Under the pieces are notes generated by a model that was given only the letters and a program-made list of their open reading frames with translations, was not told where the DNA came from and searched no databases. Below are positions 24,003 to 32,931 of a stretch of 64,000 bases of DNA, in pieces. Source of the DNA: Stutzerimonas stutzeri (lineage in GTDB: Bacteria; Pseudomonadota; Gammaproteobacteria; Pseudomonadales; Pseudomonadaceae). Each line of letters starts with the position of its first letter. Within the stretch, counting starts at the first letter, position 1. The DNA lies in NCBI RefSeq assembly GCF_000952685.1, contig NZ_JYHV01000014.1:331629-395628 (forward strand), in the 5' to 3' direction. The translations under genes and the position numbers were made by a program.

Positions 24003-25013
24003 TTAACGCTGATGACGAATGCGGGGGTTGGCCAGACCGTAGAGGATGTCCACGATGAAATTGACCAGGATGACCAGACAGGCGACCAACAGAATGCCGT
24101 TCTGCACTACCGGGTAATCGCGGGCGCCGATGGATTCGATCAGCCATTTGCCGATACCCGGCCAGGAGAAGATGGTCTCGGTCAGTACGGCTCCCGCCAG
24201 CAACGTGCCGATCTGCAGGCCAAAGACGGTCAACACGGGAATCAGTGCGTTGCGCAATCCATGGATGAACACCACCCGGTTAGGCGACAGCCCTTTTGCC
24301 CGGGCGGTGCGTACATAGTCTTCGCGCAATACTTCGAGCATCGCCGAACGGGTCATACGAGCGATCACCGCCAATGGAATTGTCGCCAGCACGATGGACG
24401 GCAGGATCATATGGTGCAGGGCGTCCATGAAGGCGCCCTCCTCATCACTGAGCAGGGTATCGATGAGCATGAAACCGGTGATTGGCTGCACGTCATAGAG
24501 CAGATCGATGCGCCCCGACACAGGCGTCCAGCCAAGGCCCACGGAGAAGAACATGATCAGAATCAGCCCCCACCAGAAGATCGGCATCGAGTAACCCACC
24601 AGCGATACGCCCATCACCCCGTGGTCGAACAAGGAACCGCGTTTCAGGGCGGCTACCACGCCAGCCAACACACCGAGAGTGCCGGCAATGATCAGTGCGG
24701 CAAGTGCCAGCTCGAGTGTGGCGGGGAACAAGGTGGTGAATTCTTTCCAGACACTGGTGCGGGTGCGCAATGACTCGCCCAGGTTTCCCTCGGCCAGCTG
24801 GCCAATGTAGTCGGCATATTGGAGATACAGCGGTTTGTTCAGGCCGAGGCGCTCCATGGCCTGGGCGTGCATTTCCGGGTCGACCCGGCGCTCGCCCATC
24901 ATTACTTCCACCGGGTCGCCGGGAATCATGCGAATCAGGGCGAAGGTGAGCAGTGTGATCCCGAAAAAGGTCGGGATCAGCAAAGCCACTCGGCGGGCTA
25001 TGAAGCTGAACAT
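24003..25013 (-). CDS. dppB: Peptide ABC transporter permease DppB-like
   Basis: This 336-residue permease starts 'MFSFIARRVALLIPTFFGIT', the standard DppB opening with the first membrane helix. 'MIPGDPVEVMMGERRVDPEM' is the periplasmic loop and 'YVRTARAKGLSPNRVVFIHG' the EAA loop. It forms the translocation channel with DppC. AGGAG precedes the ATG. A gap of 176 bp separates it from dppA, common where the binding protein is made in excess. Confidence 0.93.
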   Translation of the reverse strand: MFSFIARRVALLIPTFFGITLLTFALIRMIPGDPVEVMMGERRVDPEMHAQAMERLGLNKPLYLQYADYIGQLAEGNLGESLRTRTSVWKEFTTLFPATLELALAALIIAGTLGVLAGVVAALKRGSLFDHGVMGVSLVGYSMPIFWWGLILIMFFSVGLGWTPVSGRIDLLYDVQPITGFMLIDTLLSDEEGAFMDALHHMILPSIVLATIPLAVIARMTRSAMLEVLREDYVRTARAKGLSPNRVVFIHGLRNALIPVLTVFGLQIGTLLAGAVLTETIFSWPGIGKWLIESIGARDYPVVQNGILLVACLVILVNFIVDILYGLANPRIRHQR

Positions 25014-25189
25014 CGTTGCAAAACTCCTGGTCGGGCCCCGCCGGCGGCGAGTGCGTTGGCGAGGCGATTCCGTAGTGGCTGATCAACCGCAACCGAAGCG
25101 GCTACCACCGAAACTCGGGTCGTGGTTGAAAAAACAATGGCGCGGACGCAACCGGACTAACCCCACAGGCTAGCCCGGTGTCGCCATCA

Positions 25190-26791
25190 CTAGCGCTTGT
25201 TTTCCACGCCGTAAAAGGAGTTGAGTGAGAAGGGACTGATTTTGAAGCCTTCCACGCTGTTGCGCATCGGCTGGTAAACGGTGGAATGCGCGATCGGCGT
25301 GATCGGCACTTCTTGCTGGAGGATCTGCTGCGCCTGTTCATACAGTTTGGTGCGTTCAGCCTGATCCGTCATACGCTTGGCCTGCTTGACCACCTCGTCG
25401 TAGTTGGCATCGCACCAGCGCGACCAGTTGTTGCCGCCTATCGCATCACAGCCATAGAGGGTGTTGAGCCAGTTGTCCGGGTCGCCGTTGTCGCCAGTCC
25501 AGCCGATCAGCATGGCGTCGTGCTCGCCTGCATGGCCGCGCTTGATGTACTCGCCCCATTCGTAGCTGACGATGCGGGCCTTGATGCCGATTTTGGCCCA
25601 GTCGGACTGGATCATCTGAGCCATCAGTTTGGCGTTCGGGTTGTACGGCCGCTGGACTGGCATCGCCCAAAGAGTGATCTCGGTGCCTTCCTTCACGCCG
25701 GCCTGCTTGAGCAGCTCGCGTGCTTTGTCCGGGTTGTATTCGGTGCCCTTGATACTCTCATCGTAGGACCACTGCGTCGGCGGCATGCCGTTGACGGCCA
25801 GCTGGCCGGCCCCCTGGTAGACCGCTTCGATGATCGACTTCTTGTCCACCGCCATGTCCAGCGCTTTGCGTACCTCGAGCTTGCCGAGTGGCTCGTGCTC
25901 AACGTTGTAAGCGATGTAGCCCAGGTTGAACCCGGGTTGGTTGGGCACTTTCACGTTGGGGTCTTTCCGCAATGCCTCGAGGTCGGCAGGGCGCGGGTTG
26001 AGCGTGATCTGACATTCCCCGGCGCGAAGTTTCTGTGCGCGGACCGAGGCATCGGTGGTGATGGCAAAGATCAGGTTGTCGATCTTCACGTCCTCTGGGA
26101 CCCAATAATCCTTGTTTCCTTTGAAACGGACCTGCGCATCTTTCTGATAGCGGCTGAATACGAACGGACCAGTGCCGATCGGCTTCTGGTTGATCTGCTC
26201 ACCCTTGCCGGCCTTAAGCAGTTGATCGGCATATTCGGCTGAGTGGATCGAGGCGAAATGCATCGCCATATTCTGAATAAAGGCTGCATCCACTTTGTCG
26301 AGGGTGAAACGCACCGTCATGTCGTCGAGTTTTTCGACGTTGGTGATGTTCTTGTCCATGCCCATATCAGTGAAATACGGGAACTCGCTGGGGTACGCCT
26401 TTCGGAACGGATGGTCCTTGTCGAGCATGCGCTGGAAGGTGAAGACGACGTCGTCGGCGTTGAATTCGCGGCTTGGAGTGAAGTAATCAGTGGTATGGAA
26501 CTTCACCCCCGGGCGCAGATGAAAGGTATAGGTGAGACCGTCATCGCTGACGTCCCACTTCGTTGCCAGGCCGGGCTGGGCGAGAGTGCCGCCTCGCTCG
26601 AACTGGGCCAGGCGATTGAAGACGGTTTCAGCCGAGGCATCGAAGTCGGTGCCGGTGGTGTACTGACCGGGATCGAAACCCGCGGGGCTGCCTTCGGAGC
26701 AAAACACCAGGTTGCTGGCGGCGAAGCTGAGCGGCGAGCCGAGGATCAGTCCTGCGGCGAGCAACGTGCGGATCGAGATAGTGTTTCGCAT
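25190..26791 (-). CDS. dppA: Periplasmic peptide-binding protein DppA-like (SBP family 5)
   Basis: This 533-residue secreted binding protein has a signal peptide 'MRNTISIRTLLAAGLILG' ending '...SFAAS'. The mature start 'NLVFCSEGSPAGFDPGQYTT' closely resembles E. coli DppA. 'GLTYTFHLRPGVKFHTTDYF' is the family 5 signature region. ATG 26791 follows GAGG, so I chose it over upstream starts. It should deliver di- or oligopeptides to DppBCDF. Two tandem AT-rich repeats about 150-205 bp upstream are candidate regulator sites. Confidence 0.94.
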   Translation of the reverse strand: MRNTISIRTLLAAGLILGSPLSFAASNLVFCSEGSPAGFDPGQYTTGTDFDASAETVFNRLAQFERGGTLAQPGLATKWDVSDDGLTYTFHLRPGVKFHTTDYFTPSREFNADDVVFTFQRMLDKDHPFRKAYPSEFPYFTDMGMDKNITNVEKLDDMTVRFTLDKVDAAFIQNMAMHFASIHSAEYADQLLKAGKGEQINQKPIGTGPFVFSRYQKDAQVRFKGNKDYWVPEDVKIDNLIFAITTDASVRAQKLRAGECQITLNPRPADLEALRKDPNVKVPNQPGFNLGYIAYNVEHEPLGKLEVRKALDMAVDKKSIIEAVYQGAGQLAVNGMPPTQWSYDESIKGTEYNPDKARELLKQAGVKEGTEITLWAMPVQRPYNPNAKLMAQMIQSDWAKIGIKARIVSYEWGEYIKRGHAGEHDAMLIGWTGDNGDPDNWLNTLYGCDAIGGNNWSRWCDANYDEVVKQAKRMTDQAERTKLYEQAQQILQQEVPITPIAHSTVYQPMRNSVEGFKISPFSLNSFYGVENKR

Positions 26792-26941
26792 GCAAACCTC
26801 ATTCTTTTTTATGTTCATCGAGGGTTGGTCTCGTGGACCGAACAGTGGCTCACTGCACGCCGGTGTCGCCGTTGGGGGTTGCCCGCTCGGCGCAGAACAC
26901 TGTTGGTAGCTGAGTCCTGGAGACACAGCCTAGCCTGCCTC

Positions 26942-26996
26942 GAAATTAAGTCATGCTGAAAACAGGGTCAACCGAAATTAAGCACTGCTAAATTTC
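26942..26996. promoter_or_regulatory. Tandem AT-rich operator-like repeats upstream of dppA
   Basis: GAAATTAAG-N3-TGCT occurs twice, at 26942 and 26974, spaced 32 bp (three helical turns). The second copy extends into a near-perfect 23-bp inverted repeat (26974-26996: arms GAAATTAAGCA and TGCTAAATTTC, one mismatch). A similar palindrome lies before the peptidase gene at 27709-27733. Likely sites for the XRE-cupin regulator encoded next door. Confidence 0.55.
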
Positions 26997-27041
26997 TTTG
27001 ACCTGGCTTTCGGTTACGAGGCCTAGCAATAGCGATGCCAG

Positions 27042-27605
27042 TTAGCGGGTGGTCAGATCGTCAAACAAACCCATGGTCGTTACCGTCAGCACTTCGGCCG
27101 CCTGGTCGCCCACATTCGCCAGATGATGCGGCTTACCCGCGTCGAAGTGAATCGAGTCTCCGCTGCCCAGCGGATAGTCGCGACCGTCTACCGTGTAGAC
27201 GATTCTTCCCGACAGGACATAGGCGAATTCAGCGCCCTCGTGGGCGATGAGTTCTGATTGATAGCCCACCGGCATGCTGACCTTGACGGCGTTCAGCAAA
27301 TTACCGGGGAAATTCGTAGAGAGGCGTTCGTAGGCCAGCGGCTGCCCCTCGATGGTGTAGCGCACGCGCTCGCCCTGGTGCGAGTCGGGCTGCGCCTGGC
27401 TGGGTTGATCGAACAGTGAATTGAGCGGTACACCGAGCGATTTGGCGATGTTCGCCAGCGATGAAATCGAGATGCCCGTGAGGTTGCGCTCGGCTTGGGA
27501 AAGGAAGCTCGCCGTCAGGCCGGACTCCCTGGCTACCTGATTCAAGGTCTTGTTCGCGGCACGCCTGTGCCGGCGCAAACGCTCACCGATGCGATCGACT
27601 GTCAT
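27042..27605 (-). CDS. XRE-cupin transcriptional regulator
   Basis: This 187-residue protein has an N-terminal HTH ('IGERLRRHRRAANKTLNQVA', 'SGLTASFLSQAERNLTGISI') and a C-terminal cupin ('AHEGAEFAYVLSGRIVYTVD', 'LGSGDSIHFDAGKPHHLANV'). Such proteins sense a small molecule with the cupin and regulate amino acid, polyamine or peptide genes. ATG 27605 fits an AAGG site better than the TTG further up. It lies between dppA and the divergent peptidase gene, both with similar palindromes upstream, so local control is likely. Confidence 0.9.
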   Translation of the reverse strand: MTVDRIGERLRRHRRAANKTLNQVARESGLTASFLSQAERNLTGISISSLANIAKSLGVPLNSLFDQPSQAQPDSHQGERVRYTIEGQPLAYERLSTNFPGNLLNAVKVSMPVGYQSELIAHEGAEFAYVLSGRIVYTVDGRDYPLGSGDSIHFDAGKPHHLANVGDQAAEVLTVTTMGLFDDLTTR

Positions 27606-27708
27606 GGGGGTTCGCCTTGTCAAAGTGGCCAGTATACGGCCAGCCCAACGAGCGTGCGCCAGCCTTAGTTCTGGCTATTTCGCTGTTTGGTTGAAAAAAG
27701 CTTTGCTT

Positions 27709-27733
27709 GAAAATTTAAGCTGTACTTAAATTC
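27709..27733. promoter_or_regulatory. Palindrome upstream of the peptidase gene
   Basis: ATTTAAG-CTGTA-CTTAAAT is a perfect 7-bp inverted repeat (27713-27731), flanked by GAAA and TC so that it resembles the dppA-upstream repeat in reverse orientation. It is 35 bp before the peptidase ATG, where a repressor would block transcription. Confidence 0.55.
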
Positions 27734-27767
27734 GGCGAACTTTCTTGGGTTCGTTTTGGAGAGCAGG

Positions 27768-28997
27768 ATGACCATCGGCGTCGGCGGCAGCACGCAAGAA
27801 GAGGCGCTCGGGCGCTTGGGCAACATGCTGGATGGCGTCGAGCCGATCGGGCTGGCGGAGTACCGGGCACGCATCGAAAAGGCGCAGCGGCGAATGAGGC
27901 AGCTCGGATTCGAGGCGATCTTTCTCAGCGCCGGCCCCAATCTCGAATACTTCACCGGGGTGCGATGGAGTCCGAGCGAGCGCATGGTGGGTGCGATTCT
28001 GCCCGCGAATGGTGCGCTCGAATATCTGGCGCCGGCGTTCGAGGAAGGCACGGTTCGTGACTTCATGGTGGTCGATGGTCTGGTCAATGGCTGGCAGGAG
28101 CACGAAAACCCCTATCGTTTGCTGTTCGGCTGCCTGCTGCGCCTGGGCATCGAGCCAAACCCAAGAGTCAGGCCGCGTATCGGGCTCTGTTCATCACTGC
28201 CGTTCTTCATGTTCGACGGTCTTCGGATGCTTGATCCCGGTTATGCATTCGTCGATGCAGGCGCGGTAACCGCTCATTGCCGCCAGTGCAAATCCACTGC
28301 GGAAATCGCTCTTATGCAGCGCGCAAAGGACATGACGCTGGCGGTGCACAAGGCCACCGCGAGTATTCTTCGCGAGGGGATCAGCACCGCGGAGGTGGTT
28401 GAATTCATTCACCAGGCGCATCGTGCCGTGGGTGCGTCAGGCTCGGTCTTCTGCATTGTTCTGTTCGGCGAGGCGAGCGCATTTCCCCACGGCGTGAAAT
28501 ACGAACAACGGCTAAAACCTGGCGATATGGTGCTGATCGATACCGGCTGTCGCGTGCACAGCTACCTTTCCGATATCACCCGGAGCTACGTCTTCGGCGA
28601 GCCGAACGAGCATCAGCGGGCGCTGTGGGGCTTCGAGAAGGACGCGCAACTGGCGGCATTCGCGGCCGCGCGACTGGGCGCTCGTTGCGAACAGGTGGAT
28701 GAGGCCGCACGCAGTTCACTCGAAGCGTGCGGCCTGGGCCCCGGCTATCAATTGCCCGGCTTGCCGCATCGCACCGGGCACGGTATCGGGCTGGAAATCC
28801 ACGAGAGCCCATACCTGGTGCATGGCGACCAGACACCTATCGACGTGGGGATGTGCTTCAGCAATGAACCGATGATCTGTGTACCAGGCGAGTTCGGCAT
28901 CCGTCTGGAGGATCACTTCTACATGACCGAGAGTGGACCGCGCTGGTTTACCGAGCCGAGTCACAGCATCGATGACCCGTTCGCTCTGGGCCGCTGA
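27768..28997 (+). CDS. M24-family Xaa-Pro-type peptidase
   Basis: This 409-residue protein has the creatinase/prolidase layout: an N-terminal domain ('YRARIEKAQRRMRQLGFEAI') and a pita-bread metallopeptidase domain. All five metal ligands are visible: two Asp in 'VLIDTGCRVHSYLSDITRSY', His in 'PHRTGHGIGLEIHESPYL', Glu in 'CFSNEPMICVPGEFG' and Glu in 'YMTESGP'. It probably removes the N-terminal residue from proline-containing peptides in the cytoplasm, which fits the adjacent peptide importer. ATG 27768 follows GGAG. Confidence 0.88.
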   Translation: MTIGVGGSTQEEALGRLGNMLDGVEPIGLAEYRARIEKAQRRMRQLGFEAIFLSAGPNLEYFTGVRWSPSERMVGAILPANGALEYLAPAFEEGTVRDFMVVDGLVNGWQEHENPYRLLFGCLLRLGIEPNPRVRPRIGLCSSLPFFMFDGLRMLDPGYAFVDAGAVTAHCRQCKSTAEIALMQRAKDMTLAVHKATASILREGISTAEVVEFIHQAHRAVGASGSVFCIVLFGEASAFPHGVKYEQRLKPGDMVLIDTGCRVHSYLSDITRSYVFGEPNEHQRALWGFEKDAQLAAFAAARLGARCEQVDEAARSSLEACGLGPGYQLPGLPHRTGHGIGLEIHESPYLVHGDQTPIDVGMCFSNEPMICVPGEFGIRLEDHFYMTESGPRWFTEPSHSIDDPFALGR

Positions 28998-29110
28998 AGA
29001 GCAGGGTGATGCGACGAACTGCACCGGTAAACAAATAACTGACTGTGCTTGTCCTCGGGTGGGGCAGCCTACTTAGAATGATCGGTCCCACTGCCGCTCG
29101 GGCTTTTACC

Positions 29111-30010
29111 ATGCGCCGCTATCCTTTGCTGCTCGTGGGCGCTTTTATGGCGCTCTACTTGATCTGGGGCTCGACCTACTTCGTGATCAAGCTGGGCGTA
29201 CAGGCCTGGCCACCGATGCTGCTGGCCGGGTTGCGGTTCGTCATCGCCGGTAGCCTAATGTTCGCCTGGCTGCGTTGGCGCGGTGTGCCGATACCGACCG
29301 TGAAGGAATGGCGATCATGCGCAATTGTTGGCGTGCTGCTGCTGAGTTGCGGCAACGGCGGCGTCACGATCGCAGAACATCTCGGCGTGGCCTCGGCGGT
29401 AGCGGCACTGGCGATTGCCACCGTACCGCTGTTCGCTTTGCTGTTCGGGCTGATCTGGGGGCAGCGAACCACGACGCTGGAATGGTGCGGCATCCTGCTG
29501 GGGCTGATCGGTATCGGCCTGCTCAATCTCGGCCACAACCTGCAGGCGAGTCCGCTAGGTGCGGTGCTGGTATTGCTCGCGGCAGCCAGTTGGGCGTTCG
29601 GTTCGATGTGGAGCCGACATCTCAGCCTACCGGCCGGCGCGATGGCCAGCGCGGCACAGATGCTGGTTGGCGGCGCGGTATTGCTGGTTGGCAGCGTCGC
29701 CAGCGGCGAGCGTCTGCAGGAGATGCCCGATCTCGCCGGCTGGCTCGCGCTTGCCTATCTGACCCTACTCGGTTCCATCGTCGCGTTCAGCGCCTATCTC
29801 TACTTGCTCAAGCATGTACGACCCGCCGCAGCCACCAGCTACGCGTATGTCAATCCGGTGGTTGCCGTGCTACTGGGAGTGACGTTCGCTGGGGAACGGA
29901 TCGGTATCGAAGAGTGGTTGGCAATGACGGTCATCGTATCTGCTGTGGTACTGATCGGCTTGCCGCAGTGGCGTAAATCAGCCATTCCGGCCGATATCAA
30001 ACCGGTCTGA
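29111..30010 (+). CDS. EamA-family (DMT) exporter
   Basis: This 299-residue membrane protein starts 'MRRYPLLLVGAFMALYLIWG' and has the typical 'GSTYFVIKLGV' after the first helix. Two EamA repeats with ten predicted helices follow; the second ends 'TSYAYVNPVVAVLLGVTFAG', a family hallmark. It likely exports amino acids or small metabolites. ATG 29111 gives the usual length. It lies downstream of the peptidase on the same strand. Confidence 0.9.
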   Translation: MRRYPLLLVGAFMALYLIWGSTYFVIKLGVQAWPPMLLAGLRFVIAGSLMFAWLRWRGVPIPTVKEWRSCAIVGVLLLSCGNGGVTIAEHLGVASAVAALAIATVPLFALLFGLIWGQRTTTLEWCGILLGLIGIGLLNLGHNLQASPLGAVLVLLAAASWAFGSMWSRHLSLPAGAMASAAQMLVGGAVLLVGSVASGERLQEMPDLAGWLALAYLTLLGSIVAFSAYLYLLKHVRPAAATSYAYVNPVVAVLLGVTFAGERIGIEEWLAMTVIVSAVVLIGLPQWRKSAIPADIKPV

Positions 30011-30195
30011 GTCGCGGATCCCGCTCCGATCCGCTAGGGTTGTATGATGAGTTCCGCCTTGCCGAAATCAAAACCCATCGGTTAGAGCTCACATTCCATT
30101 GCATGGCGCAGTGCTTGCTCTTCGTGTTCTAAACAGTGCCGTCGAGCGGCCCGCCATCGTTCAATTCGCGTTTCATCACATCGACAGGCGAACCG

Positions 30196-31383
30196 ATGCC
30201 CGCTGCGAAAACACCTGCTACAAACGACACTCTGTTCATCCTGTCGCTGGTGGTGTTCAACTTCATTTCGTTCATTTCCATCGGTATTCCCCTGGCATCG
30301 CTGCCGGGGTACGTCCACGAAAACCTCGGCTTCAGCACCGCCGTCGCGGGCATCGTTATTGGTGCGCAATATCTGACTACCTTGCTTTGTCGACCGCTCG
30401 CCGGGCGGTTGGCCGATGAGCGCGGCGCGAAGAAGACCGTACTGATCGGCATGGCGTCCGGTCTGGCCAGCGGTGTGTTGCTGCTGATCTCGGCGCTGCT
30501 GGAATCCTGGCCGATAGCGGGCATCAGCGTAATGCTCATGAGTCGGTTGATTCTAGGCTTTGCGCAGAGCCTTATCGGTATTTCGGCAATCACTTGGGGC
30601 ATCAGCCGGTTGGGGCCGGAAAGCACCGCGCGGATGATTTCCTGGAACGGTGTCGCCGCTTATGGCGGCGTGGGCATCGGTGCGCCGCTGGGTGTGTTTC
30701 TGGAACAATCGCTGGGGTTGTGGAGCCTGGGCGTGGTGACCATGTTGCTGGCGGCGACCGGATTGGCGCTGGCCTGGCGCCGAGGAGATGCACCGCTCAA
30801 CCCAGGCGAGCGGTTACCGTTCGGCAAGGTGTTGTGGAAAGTCGCTCCGCCTGGCCTCAGCCTCTCACTGGCCACCATCGGCTACGGCACGCTGACCGCT
30901 TTTATTGCCCTGTACTACGGCTCGCGCGGCTGGGAAGGCGCCGCCTGGTGCCTGACGGCGTTCGCTTTTGCGTTTATCGGGACCCGCTTGCTGTTTCCTA
31001 ACCTGATCAACCGTGTCGGCGGCTATTCGGTTGCGGTGGTCTGTCTGGTGGTGGAGATCTTCGGGCTGGCGATGCTCTGGCTCGCCGAGGCGCCGAGCAT
31101 GGCCTTGGCCGGCTCGGCGCTGACCGGATGCGGTCTGTCCTTGCTCTACCCGGCGCTGGGTGTGGGTGTGGTCTCCCGCGTCGGGGCCGTCAACCGCAGC
31201 TCGGGACTCAGCGTTTTTGCCATGTTCTTCGATCTGGCGTTGGGCCTGTCCGGCGCGATCATGGGTGCCCTGGCGGTCTATATCGGCATGCAGAATATTT
31301 TCCTAGGCGCAGCGGCAATGGCCGTGGCTGGCCTTGCAATCGTCTGGGGATTGCTCAAGCAGGAACGCAAGGCCGAAGGATGA
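30196..31383 (+). CDS. MFS transporter (YhhS/YfcJ-like)
   Basis: This 395-residue protein has 12 predicted membrane helices. After helix 2 lies 'RPLAGRLADERGAKKTVLIG', the MFS loop motif (RxxxGxxxDxxGxxxT). 'GFAQSLIGISAITWGISRLG' in helix 5 and the overall length resemble the YhhS/YfcJ branch. ATG 30196 ('MPAAKTPATNDT') is chosen over the upstream frame on hydropathy. Substrate unknown; an export role is most likely. Confidence 0.88.
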   Translation: MPAAKTPATNDTLFILSLVVFNFISFISIGIPLASLPGYVHENLGFSTAVAGIVIGAQYLTTLLCRPLAGRLADERGAKKTVLIGMASGLASGVLLLISALLESWPIAGISVMLMSRLILGFAQSLIGISAITWGISRLGPESTARMISWNGVAAYGGVGIGAPLGVFLEQSLGLWSLGVVTMLLAATGLALAWRRGDAPLNPGERLPFGKVLWKVAPPGLSLSLATIGYGTLTAFIALYYGSRGWEGAAWCLTAFAFAFIGTRLLFPNLINRVGGYSVAVVCLVVEIFGLAMLWLAEAPSMALAGSALTGCGLSLLYPALGVGVVSRVGAVNRSSGLSVFAMFFDLALGLSGAIMGALAVYIGMQNIFLGAAAMAVAGLAIVWGLLKQERKAEG

Positions 31384-31619
31384 TCGCCGCAATACCGGCT
31401 ACAGAGGAGCAGAGCCTGCCCGCTGAGATACCCACTTCCCGAGCCGGAGGAGCAGCACCTAGGCGCAACGTCTGTCGCAAGCGAGCCCACCATCACGAAT
31501 CAGAACGGGACGCAGGCGTTACGTAATGACACCTGGGCGGGCCGAAAGCACCGTTGAACCGGCGCCCGCTACCGCGTAACGTCTAGAGCGATTCGGTAGC
31601 GCAGCGGCTATCCCGCTGG

Positions 31620-31790
31620 TTACCGTCCTGCCGCACACATGCCGAGGTCCAGGGAGGCGCGTCGAGCCAGGGCTGCAGCACTCGGCCGATAGCTGCCCTT
31701 GCCTCGCTGGAGCTGCTTCCAGAACTCCAGCGGCTGCTTGGCACTGAGATCCGATTGCTTCACCAGGTTTTCCAGGGTCTTGCTGCTCAT
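31620..31790 (-). CDS. Small conserved-looking protein of unknown function
   Basis: A 56-codon frame from ATG 31790 to TAA 31620. A perfect GGAGG lies 6 nt upstream, strong evidence for translation. The protein is basic and helical: 'MSSKTLENLVKQSDLSAKQP', 'LEFWKQLQRGKGSYRPSAAA', ending with a short Cys-containing tail. I recognise no family. A 27-codon frame (31787-31870) overlaps its start by ATGA and might be coupled or be the remnant of a longer gene. Confidence 0.55.
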   Translation of the reverse strand: MSSKTLENLVKQSDLSAKQPLEFWKQLQRGKGSYRPSAAALARRASLDLGMCAAGR

Positions 31791-31870
31791 GTGGCCTCCA
31801 ATAGCTCGATCGAGTGGTTGGTGGTCTTGAAAAAAGTCGCGTCCTTGCGCCAGCCGTCGCGGCTTTCCAT

Positions 31871-32240
31871 GGATCTGAGATTGCCTGGTGCGAGTTACAG
31901 CTTGTTGACAGATTGCTCAGAACTCACCCGGGAGACGAACGGTAAGCCGCAGCCGAGGTTGTCGCCTGCGCTTGATCAATCAGAGCCGGGGAAATGCGTT
32001 ATATCGATGTAAGCATCGCCGCTTCTGGAGTCGCCGTCTCGTTGCTATTGAAGTGCGATCATTTTGATTGATGGAATATATAAGGCGTGCCTGCTTCGCT
32101 CGATTTTTCGATTTAACCGTTCATCGTCAAGCTGGGATATTTGGCGAACTAATGTCCGCATCTTGTTTTCGGACATAGTGAGGCGGTTGTACTGCAGTCG
32201 CCATGTTCATTAGTACCATCCATGTAACTGGAGAAATCTC
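31871..32240. other. Non-coding upstream region of the KGG gene
   Basis: No gene is seen. The last ~220 bp are AT-rich and should hold the promoter of the stress protein gene at 32241; an AGAAAT-rich leader precedes its ATG. Confidence 0.4.
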
Positions 32241-32552
32241 ATGTCGAATGATAAGAGCGGAAATCCGGGTAACTTTGCAAATGATCGCGAGAAGGCGTCC
32301 GAAGCTGGGCAAAAGGGCGGCCACAACAGCGGCGGCAATTTTGCCAACGATCCGCAGCGCGCCTCTGAGGCTGGCCAGAAAGGCGGTCAGAACAGCGGCG
32401 GAAACTTCGCCAATGACCGCGAGAAGGCTTCCGAAGCTGGCCAGAAAGGTGGCCAGAACAGTGGAGGGAACTTTGCCAATGATCGTGAGAAAGCCTCCGA
32501 AGCTGGCAAGAAAGGCGGCCAGAACAGCCACGGCGGTGGCCGCAATTCGTAA
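32241..32552 (+). CDS. KGG-repeat stress-induced protein
   Basis: This 103-residue, very hydrophilic protein is built of four 22-residue repeats (residues 11-98) of the form 'NFANDREKASEAGQKGGQNS' plus GG. Each holds the KGG motif of the stress-induced family (YciG, GsiB, con-10 relatives). Such proteins accumulate in stationary phase, desiccation or general stress and are thought to be disordered. The DNA is correspondingly repetitive, with four 66-bp units at 32271-32534. A terminator follows at 32588. Confidence 0.93.
   Translation: MSNDKSGNPGNFANDREKASEAGQKGGHNSGGNFANDPQRASEAGQKGGQNSGGNFANDREKASEAGQKGGQNSGGNFANDREKASEAGKKGGQNSHGGGRNS
32271..32534 (+). repeat. Four tandem 66-bp coding repeats
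   Basis: The units encode the KGG repeats. They differ by scattered silent and a few coding changes (DREK versus DPQR in unit 2, GKKGG in unit 4), so copy number could vary between strains. Confidence 0.85.
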
Positions 32553-32587
32553 GCCGTTATCGCTACAGCAGTAGCGGTTACGAGTAC

Positions 32588-32620
32588 AAGCGGAGCCTGT
32601 ATTGCAGGTTCCGCTTTTTT
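32588..32620 (+). terminator. Rho-independent terminator after the KGG gene
   Basis: AAGCGGAGCCTG and CAGGTTCCGCTT form a 12-bp stem with one mismatch and a short TATTG loop, followed by TTTTTT. Confidence 0.8.
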
Positions 32621-32931
32621 GTGCGTATTAATTAACTGAGGCTCTTTAATAGCGCCATCAGAATTTTTATAAGCATATATTGCCTTAATCGATATGTAAT
32701 ATTTTATAGCCCTTTGTAAATATTTTAAGCAGGCGCCTCGGCTGTTCATTGCTTATCAAGTGCTAGTTCTTTTTCGTATTCGAACGGTGCTCCACGATTG
32801 GCCTGCGAACCGATCATGGCAAGCCGGCATGTGGCTTGGTATCGGCGAATTTCCCGAGCCGTTATGTTGAGTGCTGAACTCATCAGAGCCGTTGGGGCCG
32901 AAACAGATGGATACAAAAACAGAAGTAGGAC
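32621..32931. other. AT-rich non-coding leader before the act operon
   Basis: No gene is seen. Bases 32640-32735 are strongly AT-rich (for example TATGTAATATTTTATAG) and are the likely promoter zone of the respiratory operon. Confidence 0.45.

Noticed and set aside
32271..32534. CRISPR-like array
   Set aside because: The 66-bp repeats are contiguous, in frame and encode KGG repeats; there are no unique spacers.
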